From NCBI GenBank assembly GCA_012845835.1, contig JABAKD010000022.1:12278718-12342717 (forward strand): a stretch of DNA of 64,000 nucleotides, written 5' to 3'. Both the position numbers and the translations under genes were made by a program. This stretch comes from Undaria pinnatifida. Taxonomy: Eukaryota; Sar; Phaeophyceae; Laminariales; Alariaceae. The notes under the pieces are model-generated. The model saw only the letters and a list, made by a program, of their open reading frames with translations, did not search any database and was not told the DNA's origin. Position 1 is the first letter of the stretch. Every line of letters begins with the position of its first letter. Shown here in pieces: positions 33,926 to 47,236 of this stretch.

Positions 33926-35097
33926 CTCGTAATATACTATATGAGTGAGTTTTGATTGGGAGGTGTCTTATTTTTTGTCCACTATAATGGTAAGTATTGG
34001 TATTTATACTTTAGGTGGGGAATTTTGAGTATTTGTACAAGAAACGACTCCATCATACCCACTCCGAAGGAAAGCCTTGTATACATATATATATTTGCAT
34101 GCTGTGTGCGCTACTTCGACCGCACGTGCTACGTAGTACGGGGTGTATGTCCTCATCAAGGATAAAGGCCGGTGACTCCCCGGAGTGCTAGCTAGTACCA
34201 GGGTCCACGGTAACAGTAGTCTATTAGGTTTAAACATAAACAGCATTCGTCACAGACTGAAATTGCCGGCTCCCGATATGTTCGGTGGCAACACACATCA
34301 AACGATCAAGAGAGACAGAAACGCAGGGGTCTTGTGCAGTAGACCTTGCTGCTCATTTGACACTATGGTTGACGCACAGTGTGTACGAGACGGGGAGGGC
34401 TAGCCCTAAACAATGGTTGATCGGGTAGGGGTTATGGGTAGGGGTACAGCAGTGGGTACCCCGATTTAAGAGCGCCCAAGGTAAGAGCATTCGTGACTTA
34501 ACGCCTTTACAACTGGAAACCCGAAACTTACTTGAAGTTAGTATATGGAGGGATTTGGGGGCTCTAAAGGGGTTAAGAGCGGTCAAATCGGCATGTCCTG
34601 CCATACTAAAAGTCGTATATTGCCCACTACAGATAAGAGACAATGTGTAGTTACGAGCGCCTGCCACAAGATGCTCTTAAACCCACCGCTGTATTATTCG
34701 TATGGTACACACTAGTGAGACTCAACCGTTGTCAACCAATGGTAAGGTGCCCTCGGCTTGTGCGAGTTGCTCCTCCGTGCCATTGATCGGTTTGATATAC
34801 GGAGAGGAGGAAGCAAACGACGACCCAACCAGTTATATATCCGCCAATACTCCGTACCAGGTGCCAGACATTGGCGGTACTCGTATATTTTTCCATTGAC
34901 TGCTGCTGTTAACGTACGAATTCGACTACAAATTGTCATGATTGCAAACCAGGTTCTAGGCGTTCAGTTCTGTGTATTGCTGGGGTTTGTTTTATGATTT
35001 TCCTGGGGTATTATTCCGATCCGGAGTGATTGGAGCCTGTCCTGTGACCACGAGCTAGATTACGGCGTTTGTAAATGTGAGAATAACAGCAACACCT
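33926..35097. other. No gene recognised
   Basis: Apart from the dispersed repeat at 34490-34585 (GCCTTTACAACTGGAAACCC ... GGGGCTCTAAAGGGGTTAA) nothing stands out; only short frames occur. Confidence 0.45.
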
Positions 35098-35129
35098 GCA
35101 GCAACGACGACAACAACAACAATAACAGT

Positions 35130-35174
<45 letters not shown>

Positions 35175-35185
35175 AACAGTAACAA
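35098..35185. repeat. AAC trinucleotide microsatellite
   Basis: About 85 bp of CAA/AAC with few interruptions. Confidence 0.95.
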
Positions 35186-35274
35186 CGATCACCTCGTCAT
35201 CCATATCCTGACTAGATGCGCCCACGCTCGCGCCGAGAAGCTGACCATTGCGCTGAACGAAATCGTCTCGGGCC

Positions 35275-35945
35275 CAGATGGTTTCATCTAAGGCATGCCG
35301 CTTGCCCCGCAGAAACGTGCGAAACGCCTTCTTGTCAAGGTGCTGATATATGGTGGTGCCAATCCGGACAAGTCAATAGGCGGGTAAGACAGACAACGGA
35401 ACACAAAGCACAGGGGAAGATACGGTATGAGAACTGTAAGAAAGGCGATAGGACATGAAGCAAAGGGGGAAATAAGGCAAGCAATGCTAACCTATGTCGA
35501 ACTGCACCCACGTTATTGAGGACGACCTACTTGGAGTTAGTGTAGAGTCCTTTTCGCAGTGGTGAAGGAAGGAAAAAAGACAAGCAACCAACCCCCTTAC
35601 AACCGCGCCCAAGGTTGTGGTGCCCCGAAGAACCGTATGCGAAGCGCCTCTTGCCAAGGCTTGATACATAGTGTTGACAATCCAAACAAGAAAAAAAAGG
35701 TCAGTAACAAAGTCGGCACGGGACGTATAAGGCAAAAGGGGAATTAGGATAAAAGATCGGCAAGAAAAGCCCGAGAGATTTAAAGCAAAGGAGAAATAGG
35801 AGAAATAACGTCAACCCACTTATAATTGCATCCATTTTTTTGGTGTCCCGAAGAAAGGCGTACCAAACGCCTTCCTGTCATGGGACTATAGAAGGTGGTG
35901 CCGATCCGGACGAGCCAAAAGGACGCCGAGTAACGCGGTGAGACA
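35275..35945 (+). repeat. Three diverged tandem units, about 240-300 bp each
   Basis: GTGCCCCGAAGAA..CGT, AACGCCTTCTTGTCAAGG and GTGGTGCCAATCCGGACAAG recur near 35310, 35620 and 35850. A run of G (35960-35990) follows. Confidence 0.7.
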
Positions 35946-36874
35946 AAAATTGAGGGCGAGGGGGGGGGGGGGGGGGGGGCGGGGGGGGCGCGTACTCGTT
36001 TGTTGCTTGCCTTACTCACTAAACCATTGACCACGCATGCCCTTCGAGACGGAGCACCGTTAAGGGCAAAGCGGTGTGTGTGTAGAAGTAACGTCAACCC
36101 ATTCATTAATGTTGCAAAACAGATCCAACTCTCATTACATGTAGTCTGTTCCCACAACCTTGGGTTGGCACTGCTATTACTGCTGCTGCTGTACACCATC
36201 ACCGCAGTAGGGGTCCCCCAGTGCGGCGGTGGTGTGCTATAGAGGGCAATATGACCGCCTTATGGGGGGAAGCCGCCTTATTCAATCCAGGTCATGAGAG
36301 CCATTCCCTAGTCGCGCCAAGCGATTTTGACCGCCTTGTATCGGGATACCGCACTACTAGCCCTTACTATTGGAGACACGTACTCTAACCCTGCTCTGTT
36401 GTGCACGATTCCGGCAGGTGAGTTGAATCGTAAAATGCAGAATGCCGATCTTTTATGTACAATAACAGTATGACATACAGTACCAGATGGTAGTGTAGCA
36501 GATTCACGACATGGCCCAGTATATCGTTTTAGCCCCATGTTAATCGAGTACACCACCGGCCATCTCGCGCCACAAGAAACTCAGCTTGAGATTTCCGGGA
36601 AAGAGAAAATTCGGGCGGGTCATACTGAAGTCAGTGTAGAACACACCCTCTCGAGCCAGAAATCCAGCCTGGCCCCGTACCCCGGTTTCCAAGTATTCAC
36701 ATAGAGAGAGCAGGTACTGCGGCTGTTGTTTGCTGCATGCCACTTTCGAACTCACATCATCCGCACCTCCACATCGCCATGACAGATGTCAGTTGACGGT
36801 CTAAGAACATTTTTGACCATACGAATGCACGTTGTTTTTTGTTTTTCAGCTCATCTCATCTATATTATAAAAAA

Positions 36875-37060
36875 TGAAAATACACTCCAGCTGTGAGATC
36901 GAAGATTATATATTATCTTCGCACTTTTCCTTTCTCCTTCTCCCTTCCTAGAACTAAAGTAACTCAGACCCGGGGTCACTAAGCAGGGTCTTCTCCCCCC
37001 TCCCCGTTACAGTCGGTACGCGCCTTCGTTTTGCCGCGAGAAAAATCAGCACGTTCTTCC
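36875..37060 (-). mobile_element. SINE-like family B fragment next to a partial motif Q
   Basis: Plus-strand ACTCAGACCCGGGGTCACTA then GTCTTCTCCCCCCTCCCCGTTAC is the tail of family B, which has fuller copies at 39480-39790 and 60855-61215. It is preceded by CACTCCAGCTGTGAGATCGA (motif Q start). Confidence 0.6.
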
Positions 37061-37129
37061 GTATTGGAACAGTTTTGACTCGACAAGGCCAATTTAGACC
37101 CAATCTCGTACACTATGATAAGGTATGGG

Positions 37130-37215
37130 GGTCCCTTGACGGCCGTCCTTGACGGCTGTTCTTGACGGCTGCTCTTGACGGCAGTCCGTCAAGGGACACT
37201 AGTGCCGTCAACCAA
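37130..37215. repeat. Solo hairpin repeat related to 2100-2640
   Basis: Four successive CTTGACGGC units, then CCGTCAAGGG and GCCGTCAACCAACAT, matching the unit of the array in the coiled-coil gene intron. Confidence 0.7.
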
Positions 37216-37639
37216 CATATCTGACCTCCCCTATTAAGCTATGACAGCAGTATAACCCTAACCTTTCTCTCACCGTCACATTATACAAGGGCTCCGCTCC
37301 GCGGGCGGCTGACGCCGCCCGCTACGTTTGCGCAGGCAAGAATACAACAAAATGTGAAGGGGGGAGAAAGAAGAGGCCAATGATTTTGTGCCACTAGCGG
37401 CCTGATAATGCCAAGAGCTACTTGTGCAGAGCTGATTGCCCTGTGCTGTGCTGTGTGCTTCGTGGCGATGTCACGCTTGTCACGTTCTTGTCGGCGGAAC
37501 GGGTGTACTTTCCAAAGCAAAAAACAAAAAAAGACAAAAAACTTATAGAGGACAATCAATGAAGAAAGCAAAAATTGAGTATTTATAGACTGGGTCACAG
37601 GTACACAAGAACATACCGGTACTTGGTACCTGGTACTTC

Positions 37640-38010
37640 GCATGATACCTGGTACTGCTGTCTGTGCGAAAGGAAGCACAGCGCAGCACGGCGCAGCAAG
37701 GCACGGCACCACACCGCAGGGCAGGGCACGGCACCGCACGGCGCTGCGCTGCGCTGCGCTGCTGAGCTAGCTGAGTTGAGCTGAGCTGAGAGTGCATTTT
37801 TTGTATATATACTGGTACTATGTACGAGTAGATACCTGGTGTAGCCCTGGTATGATACTTCGTTTGATACCTGGTACGAATGAAATAGTAAATACAGCAC
37901 AACACAGCACGGCACAGCACGGCACAGCACGGCACAGCACGTCACAGCACCGTACCCCATGGCAGTGAACGGCAGGGTACGGCGCTGCGCTGCAGCGCTG
38001 AGCTCAGCTG
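37640..38010. repeat. Low-complexity CAGCACGGCA repeats
   Basis: Repeated GCACAGCACGGCACAGCACG and GCTGCGCTGCGCTGCTGAG-type text, with CTGGTACTTCGTTTGATACC repeats between. Long Cys/Ala-rich minus-strand frames are repeat translations. Confidence 0.8.
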
Positions 38011-38433
38011 GGAGTGACTTGCGAAAAAGAGAAAAAAAAAGGGAGGAAAATAAGAACATGAAAAGTAAACAACGAAGAAAGCAAAGCGACTCAGAAACCT
38101 TCCCCAAAAGCAATACGTTCGTCGGCAATAAAGAGCTGAGGATGGCTGAGAGGTGGGAGAATATGCCGAGGGATCCAGGGCGGGGCATGCCTGTAAGTAT
38201 TTTCATAGCAGTACACAGCAGTAAATCCGATTAAAAAAAAAGCAACAATAAACCCAGGCTGAGACTTGTAGTACCGTAAGAGACTCGGGAGCGGTTATAC
38301 TGATCTAGTGTATAAGGCACCCCTTCTCAAATAAGAATCCAGCATGACACAGCATTCCTGTTTCTTACAAGGCATCCTGCATTGTACCTGATATGCACGT
38401 AAATACGTGGCCCGAAATACCCCCCCCACCCAC

Positions 38434-38769
38434 CTCGATGCACTCCAGATGGCGCCCGAATGTGCATAGGCTCCGCTCCCGCCAAAACTCGTTCGAACAG
38501 ATAGGGCTGCTGTTCATAGCCTTGCCGGTGCGAAGCAACTGTGCGACGTCTGCCTCCGTCAGGAAAAACACCGCGCTCACGAGCGGTCCCAACGGAAGCA
38601 TGGAGAGGGTCGGTGCTATCTTTACAGCAGGCGCAACGCCATCCTCTCCCCCCCCCTCCTGGGTGCTGCTCGTAACATCCCCTCCCCCCCCCATACTCGT
38701 ACTCGTGGAATCATCATCGGGAGGAGAGGGAGCGCAAGTTTTTTCTTGGTCCAAAGCCACGAGGGACAT
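38434..38769 (-). CDS. F-box-like N-terminal exon
   Basis: Minus-strand frame from ATG at 38769 (context AAAACATGT) to a donor GAG|GTGGGT at 38433, 112 codons ending in phase 0. After a Ser/Gly/Glu-rich lead of about 60 residues comes LPLGPLVSAVFFLTEADVAQ, then LLRTGKAMN and NEFWRERSLCTFG. This is the pattern of an F-box (Leu-rich helices, then a Trp-Arg motif). On the same strand 17 kb downstream lie exons matching the C-terminal part of plant F-box proteins of the At4g00755 type, so this may be exon 1 of that gene with the intervening exons unseen. It could also be an independent F-box gene. An alternative upstream ATG at 38802 adds 11 residues. Confidence 0.5.
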
Positions 38770-38929
38770 GTTTTCGTAGAACAATACAGGCCACCTATTC
38801 ATGGAAATAAACAGGGCAATAAGAAATCCAGACAGGTTTTCACAGGAAAATGAGTGCCGGTCGCCCCAGCGTCCTATTATTAGTGGTTAACCTCGAAGCA
38901 CAATTCGACCGAGTCGACCATGTAATATT

Positions 38930-39055
38930 CGATCTCACAACTGGAGTGTATTTCAATTTTTATAAAATTAGAGAAACATAGATATACCACGCAGCTTGCA
39001 AAATTGAGTTTCAACCATGAAATCGGTCGTACTCACAGCTGGCGTTTTTCAATTT
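38930..39055 (-). repeat. Two tandem motif Q units, minus strand
   Basis: On the minus strand: AACGCCAGCTGTGAGTACGA, CTCAATTTTGCAAGCTGCGTG and ATCTATGTTT, then a second TATAAAAATTGAAATACACT and CCAGTTGTGAGATCGA. It is followed on the plus strand by a family B tail (39065-39160). Confidence 0.7.
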
Positions 39056-39436
39056 TTATAAAAAATGAAGGCATGTCCCGTAGTGGGGGAGGGGGAAGAA
39101 GAGCCTGCTTAGTGACCCCGGATCCCCCGGATCTGAGTAACGTCTAGCAGGGAGAAGGAGAAAGAAAAAGTGTGAAAAGCCATAGATGGGACAAACAAAA
39201 ATGAAAAGTAAAACAATTACTGTACCCGGTAAATGAATAACAAGTCCGGGAGCCGGTATGCTGAAAATTAGTGTAGAACAAACTGTCTCCCAAATGAAAT
39301 AAGAAACCCAGTCTGTGTGTCTTATTTCTTTTGTAATATATTTGTGCCCGAGGTACAGTAGTACTTGGTACCTGGCCGCCTGGCCGTGTATCATGTCGCC
39401 CCGGTTATTTAGTGGTCACCCTCGAGTACGGCTATT

Positions 39437-39489
39437 AATAGAGTTGATTCTGGGGTTTCGGAATCCGAAACCCCAGAATCAACTCTATT
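39437..39489. repeat. Perfect 53-bp palindrome (26-bp arms, 1-nt centre)
   Basis: Left arm 39437-39462 and right arm 39464-39489 are exact reverse complements around A39463. The arm (GTTGATTCTGGGGTTTCGG) resembles the box-B region of the adjacent SINE-like copy (GTTGATTATGGGGTTCGAAT at 39520), so it probably arose from an inverted SINE fragment. Confidence 0.95.
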
Positions 39490-39790
39490 GATATTAATAT
39501 CAAATGCAGCATTCGAGGGTAAACCAGTTGATTATGGGGTTCGAATCCCAAGTGGGCCGGAGTTTTTTTCCAATTATTTACAACTTTGCCAAAGGAGTCA
39601 ACTGCGAGAGCGCGTTTCAGCGTGGGTAGGCGCAATTCGATGCGATTCGGGAAATAATAGCTGGAGTCTTCTCGCGATAAAAGTGAAGGGGCGCACCGTA
39701 ATGGGGAGGGGGTAGAAGGGCCTGCTTAGTGACCCCGGACCTGGGTTATGTGTTGGTAGGGAGAATGAGAAGCAAAAAGTGCACACAAGT
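39490..39790 (+). mobile_element. tRNA-derived SINE-like element, family B, copy 1
   Basis: Box-B-like GGGGTTCGAATCCCAAGTGG, then CAACTGCGAGAGCGCG, GGTAGGCGCAATTCGATGC, TAATGGGGAGGGGGTAGAAG and CCTGCTTAGTGACCCCGGAC. The same blocks in the same order are found on the minus strand at 60855-61215, with tails alone at 36950-37030 and 39065-39160. Confidence 0.75.
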
Positions 39791-40427
39791 GCGGGGATAC
39801 CGGTGGTATAATACGAGTAAGACATAAGAAGGCATCTGGGCGGGGGGAAAACATACGTACTCGTATGTGCGACCTTAGGCTGAATCACATGCGTGGAAAA
39901 ACGCACGATATGATACTAAATTCGTTTGCGGAAAATGCATGTGAAGAGGACGGAGCAAAACAGGGAACAGGGCTCATCATCAGAGCACGACTTCCGACAA
40001 CATCAGGTCAAGCCGTTGTGCATTGACAAGCCGAGTTCACGCGGTACTCGCGATCCCACCCCCACCTACAGACAGGGTCAGTCACCCGAGACCGGTTTAA
40101 TAGACGTAAGACAACAATGATGGAACGTCCACAACGGCCAAAACAAAAAGGACATGGGTCGCAGCAGAAGAAACCCACCGATTGATTTCTCCAATGAAGG
40201 GTATGGCTACCTGATTCCAAGGCTTCACGGGAAGACACGGCCTCCTCCAATGCTTGCAGGACCAAGTGTTCTGGTTCCGCGTGGGCAAAGATTTCCAACA
40301 ATTCGAAACTCGATCGAAAGGGTTTCCTCAACATTTGTTGGCGTTTCTCATTTCAAACCTGATGATCGGGTCACGGGTAGCACGAAGGACACCACCCAAG
40401 ACGCACCAGAGAGGAGTGACCATCGCC

Positions 40428-40589
40428 ATGGCGGGGAGGGGGGGGGGTAGATCTGGGAGAGGTCGTGGAGGGTGGAGTGGGAGATCTCGAGGTGGGAATA
40501 GTGGGAGCAAACCGTGCACATGCGAGGCTAACACGCCTTTGCTCGAGGAGCTCAAAAAGCTTGAGGGGGAATGCTTGACCAAAGGCAAG
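40428..40589 (+). CDS. Candidate first exon of an RGG-rich protein
   Basis: ATG in good context (CATCGCCATGG) opens 54 codons ending at donor AAG|GTAAAC, phase 0. It encodes MAGRGGGRSGRGRGG, then SKPCTCEANTPLLEELKKL. Arg-Gly-Gly stretches are typical of RNA-binding proteins, and the Cys-x-Cys plus helix is unassigned. No downstream exon was identified, so this is a weak call. The frame remains open upstream of the ATG. Confidence 0.35.
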
Positions 40590-40619
40590 GTAAACCTCAG
40601 GTGCGTGGGTTCGGGTTAG

Positions 40620-41670
40620 CCGTGTACAAGTAGGCTGCTGAGATCACACGGTCTTGAATACATTAATGGGCTTGTCTTTGTAAATGGTCATTTGTATCAT
40701 TACTGATTGGAACAGCCGGAGGTACGGCTGTAAATCTGCGGCGGGATTCTTGCACCAAAATGATCTTGAAATTGATGACGGTTGGCCCTTTTTGCCCATT
40801 TTACATTTTGAAACGTGTGTTCCAGAGCTCGAATTCGCATCACACGGCTATAAAAAACACGAACCTGGGGGCCACGCCGACGATCTGATGATTGTTTACA
40901 GCAGTCGTTGCTGCTCTTAACATAATAACAGCCTTGGTGCATTTAAAAATACATATTGAACCGGTAAGAGTTGTTGTTGTTGCTGTTCTCACATTAACTC
41001 GCATAATCAAGTCCGTGGTCACAGGATAGACTCCAGTCACTCTGGAGCTGAGGAACACACCCCAGGGAAAAACACAAACACGCCAAAGGTGGTACACGCA
41101 TATATCACAGCTGACGCAATCCATGCCTCCACCAGAAACATATAAAAGTGAAATCGGGAGCCAGCCTACGATGTGCCAGGTCCATACTGGTGCATACGTC
41201 TCACTACTCGCGCCTGGAAAAACCGACTTATAACCGCTTGCCACCCAAGGAAGACTAACACGTATATACCGGTATTGCACGTAGTACCTATCACTACGCA
41301 CACGCGCGACAGACACATGCCAATTGGAAAAAAAAAGAAACAAAGAAAAGAAAAGAAGAAAAAGGAAAGGGAATAAATGACAAGCAAGCGGAAAAACAAA
41401 AAGGAAAGGGAAGAAAAGACAAGACAAGAAAAACAAGAAAAGACAAGACAAGAAGAGGAAGCAAGGAAAGGAAGAGAAAAAAAAAATGTCATACTGGCAG
41501 ACCCTATTTTTAAATAGGAACTGACTAAAGACGGCATTGGGCTCATAGAGGGTATCAAGTGCATCATCAATGGCACTGGGGAGAGAACGCAACATGGCGA
41601 AGAAGTCAGGGCGGTCTTACGCTATCGGGCGTTTCATTGGCCAACATATTTTATGAAAAATATTGTAAAT
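40620..41670. other. No gene recognised
   Basis: It contains an A/G-rich low-complexity tract at 41325-41490 (AAAGAAAAGAAGAAAAAGG type) that yields Phe/Leu-rich minus-strand frames. Nothing else is supported. Confidence 0.5.
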
Positions 41671-41674
41671 AATA

Positions 41675-41740
41675 AAAACGTTAGCTGCGAGTTCAACAAA
41701 TTTACGGTCGATGCTCATCTTTGCAAGCTGCGTGATACAC
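41675..41740 (+). repeat. Dispersed motif Q, upstream of the intact Helitron locus
   Basis: AACGTTAGCTGCGAGTTCAA, then CTCATCTTTGCAAGCTGCGTG. Same strand as the copy at 54400. Confidence 0.75.
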
Positions 41741-41814
41741 CGGCCGCTCGTTTTTTGGATGTATTATCCTTTGAATATACAAGTTCTCTCTTCGGAGGTG
41801 AAAATAACTAGTGC

Positions 41815-44575
41815 AAGGGACTTCGCCGGCGGCCTGAACGGCCGCCGGTCGCAAACTGGCGTGATGCCCAAAGTATTAGTAGCAGCTATGGATGTCGTGA
41901 AAGATGGGGGTCAGACTTCATGCCAAGAGTTGAGAGTGCTCTCTACAGGGGGCGAGTTCGTTTGGTATGAAGACCGCCAGAAATTGTAGAACACCATCTG
42001 AAGAACTACACACTCCGTACGTAGTACGCGCGATCGAGGTATCACACACAGTTGCAAAAATGACTTTCAGGAACTAAAGTACGCTCACAGCTGACAGCTG
42101 ATGATGTTTTCCACGACCTCGGCTGTCTTCGATCTCTTGGCCGTAGACCGACTCAGCGTGCCCATAAGGAAAACTTGGCTGTTGAAAGATGCGAGAGAGT
42201 GGGAGAGTACTACTGCTGTTGTAGTGCGCAGCAGTGTGCTGGCGGTGGTCGTGGCGGCTGGTGAGCGATGGGCGACAACATCTCAAAAACAGTGGGTCAT
42301 AGTGGGCGCTATGTTCCGCAGCGCGAAGCACAGCAGCTGATTTTTTTTCACCGACAGGTACACAAATTGAGGTGTGAAAGGACACACGATACGTACGCGC
42401 GAATCACTCCGTTCAAGACAACCTGCACGCACCAAAAGCAAACAGCAACGAACAGCAACAAAGCACAACCCCGTAAAACACAACCCCGCATACAAAAAAT
42501 ATTATGTCTGCGGAATCGGTGGAATCGCCATTTTTCTCGATGGACTGCTGGATTGACGATTGTCGATCGACTGATGCCTGGAACACAGCACAGCAGTTGT
42601 TGTGAAAAACGACGTTGAGCTTGCACCCGTGCAGATGCCTAGCAGGATTTTAGGCACCATGTACCATGCCTCAACATCCCCGTTCGTATCACCCGCTGTA
42701 GTGGCCCATGCCCCGATCCCTCATCCCAGTTGTCGCGAGTTGCAGGCTAGACGCCTTGTCCAAAAAACAAAAAAAGGAACCTCGCAGAGGTCTCCCATGT
42801 TTGCTGACACATATATATAGCATGACATCACTACATACGTCATCGCCACGAAACGTGGAGGGCGTGTTTGTGCCGGGCGGGCGAAGCATGTCGTCGATAT
42901 CGACCTTGCCGTCGCCCGCACAGGTCCCCACGAGGTCGGCGCCGGCAAGGCGGCCGACCCTCCCGGGGGACCGGAGGTCGGAGAGCACGCCCTTCGCGAC
43001 AAAATACAGTTTCTGCGACGAGCGGTGTGGGTTAAAACGCTGAGCTCAAGGCTAAGAAAAGATATATATAGGTATATTTACAAGGGGGCTTCGCCGGCGG
43101 CCTGAACGGCCGCCGGTCGCAGACTGGCGTGATGCTCAAAGTATTAGTAGCATCTATGGATGTGGTGAAAGATGGAGGTGAGGCTTAGTTAATGCCAAGA
43201 GTTGAGAGTGCTTTCTATAGGTGGCGAGTTCGTTTGGTATGAAGACCGCCCGAAATCGTAGATCGCCATCTCAAGAACTACACACTTCGTAGTACGCGCG
43301 ATCGAGGTGTCACACACAGTTTGCAAAGATGATCTTCAGGAAATAAAGTAAGCTCACAGCTGACAGCTGATGATGTTTTCCACGACCTCGGCTGTCTTCG
43401 ATCTCTTGGCCGGAGACCGACTCAGCGTGTCCATAAGGAAAACTTAGTACCAGGTAGTTGAAAGATGCGAGAGAGTGGGAGAGTAGTGCTGTTGCAGTGC
43501 GCAGCAGTGTGCTGGCGGTGGTTGTGGCAGCTGGTGGGCGACAACATCGCGAAAACAGCGCCGGTATGTCCCGCACCGCGAAGCACAGCAACACAGCTGA
43601 CGTTTTTGCACCAACAGGTACACATATTGAGGTGTGAAGGGACACACGATACGTACGGGTGAACCACCCCACATTCAGGACACCTGGTCACCTGGCACGC
43701 AAACAGCAACAAAGCACAACACCGCATAAAACAACGATTATTTATCTTAAACCCCATTTTGCTCGGTAACTGGGTTGTCGATCGACTGATGCGGAGTGAA
43801 ACACAGCGGCACAGCAGTTGCGTGAAAGCGGACGTTGAGTTTGCACCCATGCAGATGGCGGGATCTCAGGCGCCATGTATCATGGTTCAACGTCCCCATT
43901 GGTATTGGCCGCTGTAGTGGCCCATGCCCAGGGCCCTCATCCCAGTTGGCGTGGGTTGCAGTCCACACGCTTCGTCCAAACAAAGGACCCTCACCGAGGT
44001 CTCCAATGCTTTCGGGTATATAATAGTGTTCCCTTGGATGTATGCGTGTATAAGCGAGACATGGTGCCCGCTACGTTCCGCACCGCGAAGCACAGCACAG
44101 CACAGCTGACATTTTTTTATCAACAGGCACACATACTGAGGCGTGAAAGGACACACGATACATACGCGTAAACCATTCCATTCAGGACCAACTGCACGCA
44201 CCGAGAGCAAACAGCGACGAACAGCAACAAGACACAACCCCGCATACAAAACAGAATATTTCTTAGGAAACCTCATTTTTCTCGATTGACGGCTGGATTG
44301 TCGATTGTCGATCGACTGGTGCGACTGGAACACAGCACAGCAGTTGTTGTGAAAAACGACGTTGAGCTTGCACTCATGCAGATGCCTAGCAGGGTTTTAG
44401 GCGCCATGATGTATCATGCCTCAACATCCCCGTTCGTATTTCCCGCTGAAGTGGCCCATGCTTCGAGCCCTCGTCCGAATTGTCTCGAGTTGCAGGCTAA
44501 ACGTATTGTCTAAAAAAAACAAAAAAAGGAGCCTCACCGAGGTCTCCCATGTTTGCTGACACACACATAGAGGTA
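41815..44575 (+). repeat. Large tandem array: two long units and one partial
   Basis: Unit 1 (about 41815-43080) and unit 2 (about 43081-44050) both begin GGCTTCGCCGGCGGCC, part of a perfect palindrome with GGCCGCCGG. They share text through GCTGATGATGTTTTCCACG, CGAAGCACAGCA and TGGTGCCATGTATCATG-type blocks. A third, partial unit covers 44055-44575. Only unit 1 contains the 260-bp segment at 42825-43085. No gene is supported inside. Confidence 0.85.
42825..43085 (-). pseudogene. Gene-fragment-like segment shared with 54497-54770
   Basis: Both copies keep one open minus-strand frame: LSDLRSP.RVGR, GADLV.TCAGDGKV, IDDM and RPPGTNTPS.FRGDD. Identity is high (about 90% by eye). The protein is not recognised. 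It may be a captured host-gene piece inside a non-autonomous element. Confidence 0.5.
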
Positions 44576-45238
44576 ACTAATATTACGGGAATCGGGATCT
44601 TCAGGACTGGGTCGCTCACAGCGCAGCGGGGAAATTCGACCCCCTCTGAAAACAGTACGTTAACTTCGCGCCCTCATAGCGCGCTCCCAGACGCACGGCC
44701 AGGCTCGCGCCTTCGCAATGCGGCACCTGGTGGCCTAGCGAACAGAATGGCTCGTTGCGTGCGGTCTCGATTGTCCCTGCTGGGTTGGAATCAGCGTCGT
44801 GAAAAGCGCGCCGAACCCCGCAGAACCGACGTCTTTCGTCTTTCGGCAGCAAACCTGCACTTTCATTTGCTTCCGATCGCAAAAAAGTGACAGTCCCGTT
44901 TTGCGGAGTATTGGCGTTGAGGTTGTGTGTTGTCAGCACAGAGAGGGGATGGGCACGCACACCCTCCAAAGCCGAACGTATACCGTCTATTTCACCTCTG
45001 GTGAGGTTTGTTGCACGCGCAGCTTTCACGTAGTAGGTCGATCGCGGGTAACGAGAGCAAGCGCAACCTCAACGATGCCGCTCAACGAAGCTGGGGTGTA
45101 GCTGCTGCTGCTGTGGGTTCTGGATCTTTACCAAAACTTCGACCAAACTTCGTTTTAGTCGCCTCAGCACACCCGCCCGACGCGAACACGCGCACACGCA
45201 CACAATTCAACACAGCAGCCGCTCCCCTCGCAGTAGAC
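44576..45238. other. 5' flank of the GRF-like gene; no gene called
   Basis: Plus and minus frames across 44549-45029 overlap and lack motifs. 45000-45238 is C/A-rich near the ATG (CAACACAGCAGCCGCTCCCC) and may contain the promoter and leader. No TATA box is obvious. Confidence 0.4.
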
Positions 45239-47159
<1,921 letters not shown>

Positions 47160-47236
47160 GGTGAGCTCAAGATCAACCGGGCAAAGCGCTCCCCTAAACC
47201 TTTTATCTGAACGCGAACTTGAAACTTTAACCTTCC

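Noticed and set aside
36540-36755. 71-aa minus-strand frame with coding-like composition
   Set aside because: Its DNA (AGTGTAGAACACACC ... AAATCCAGCCTG) recurs in degenerate form near 38300 and 39270, so it looks like repeat sequence.
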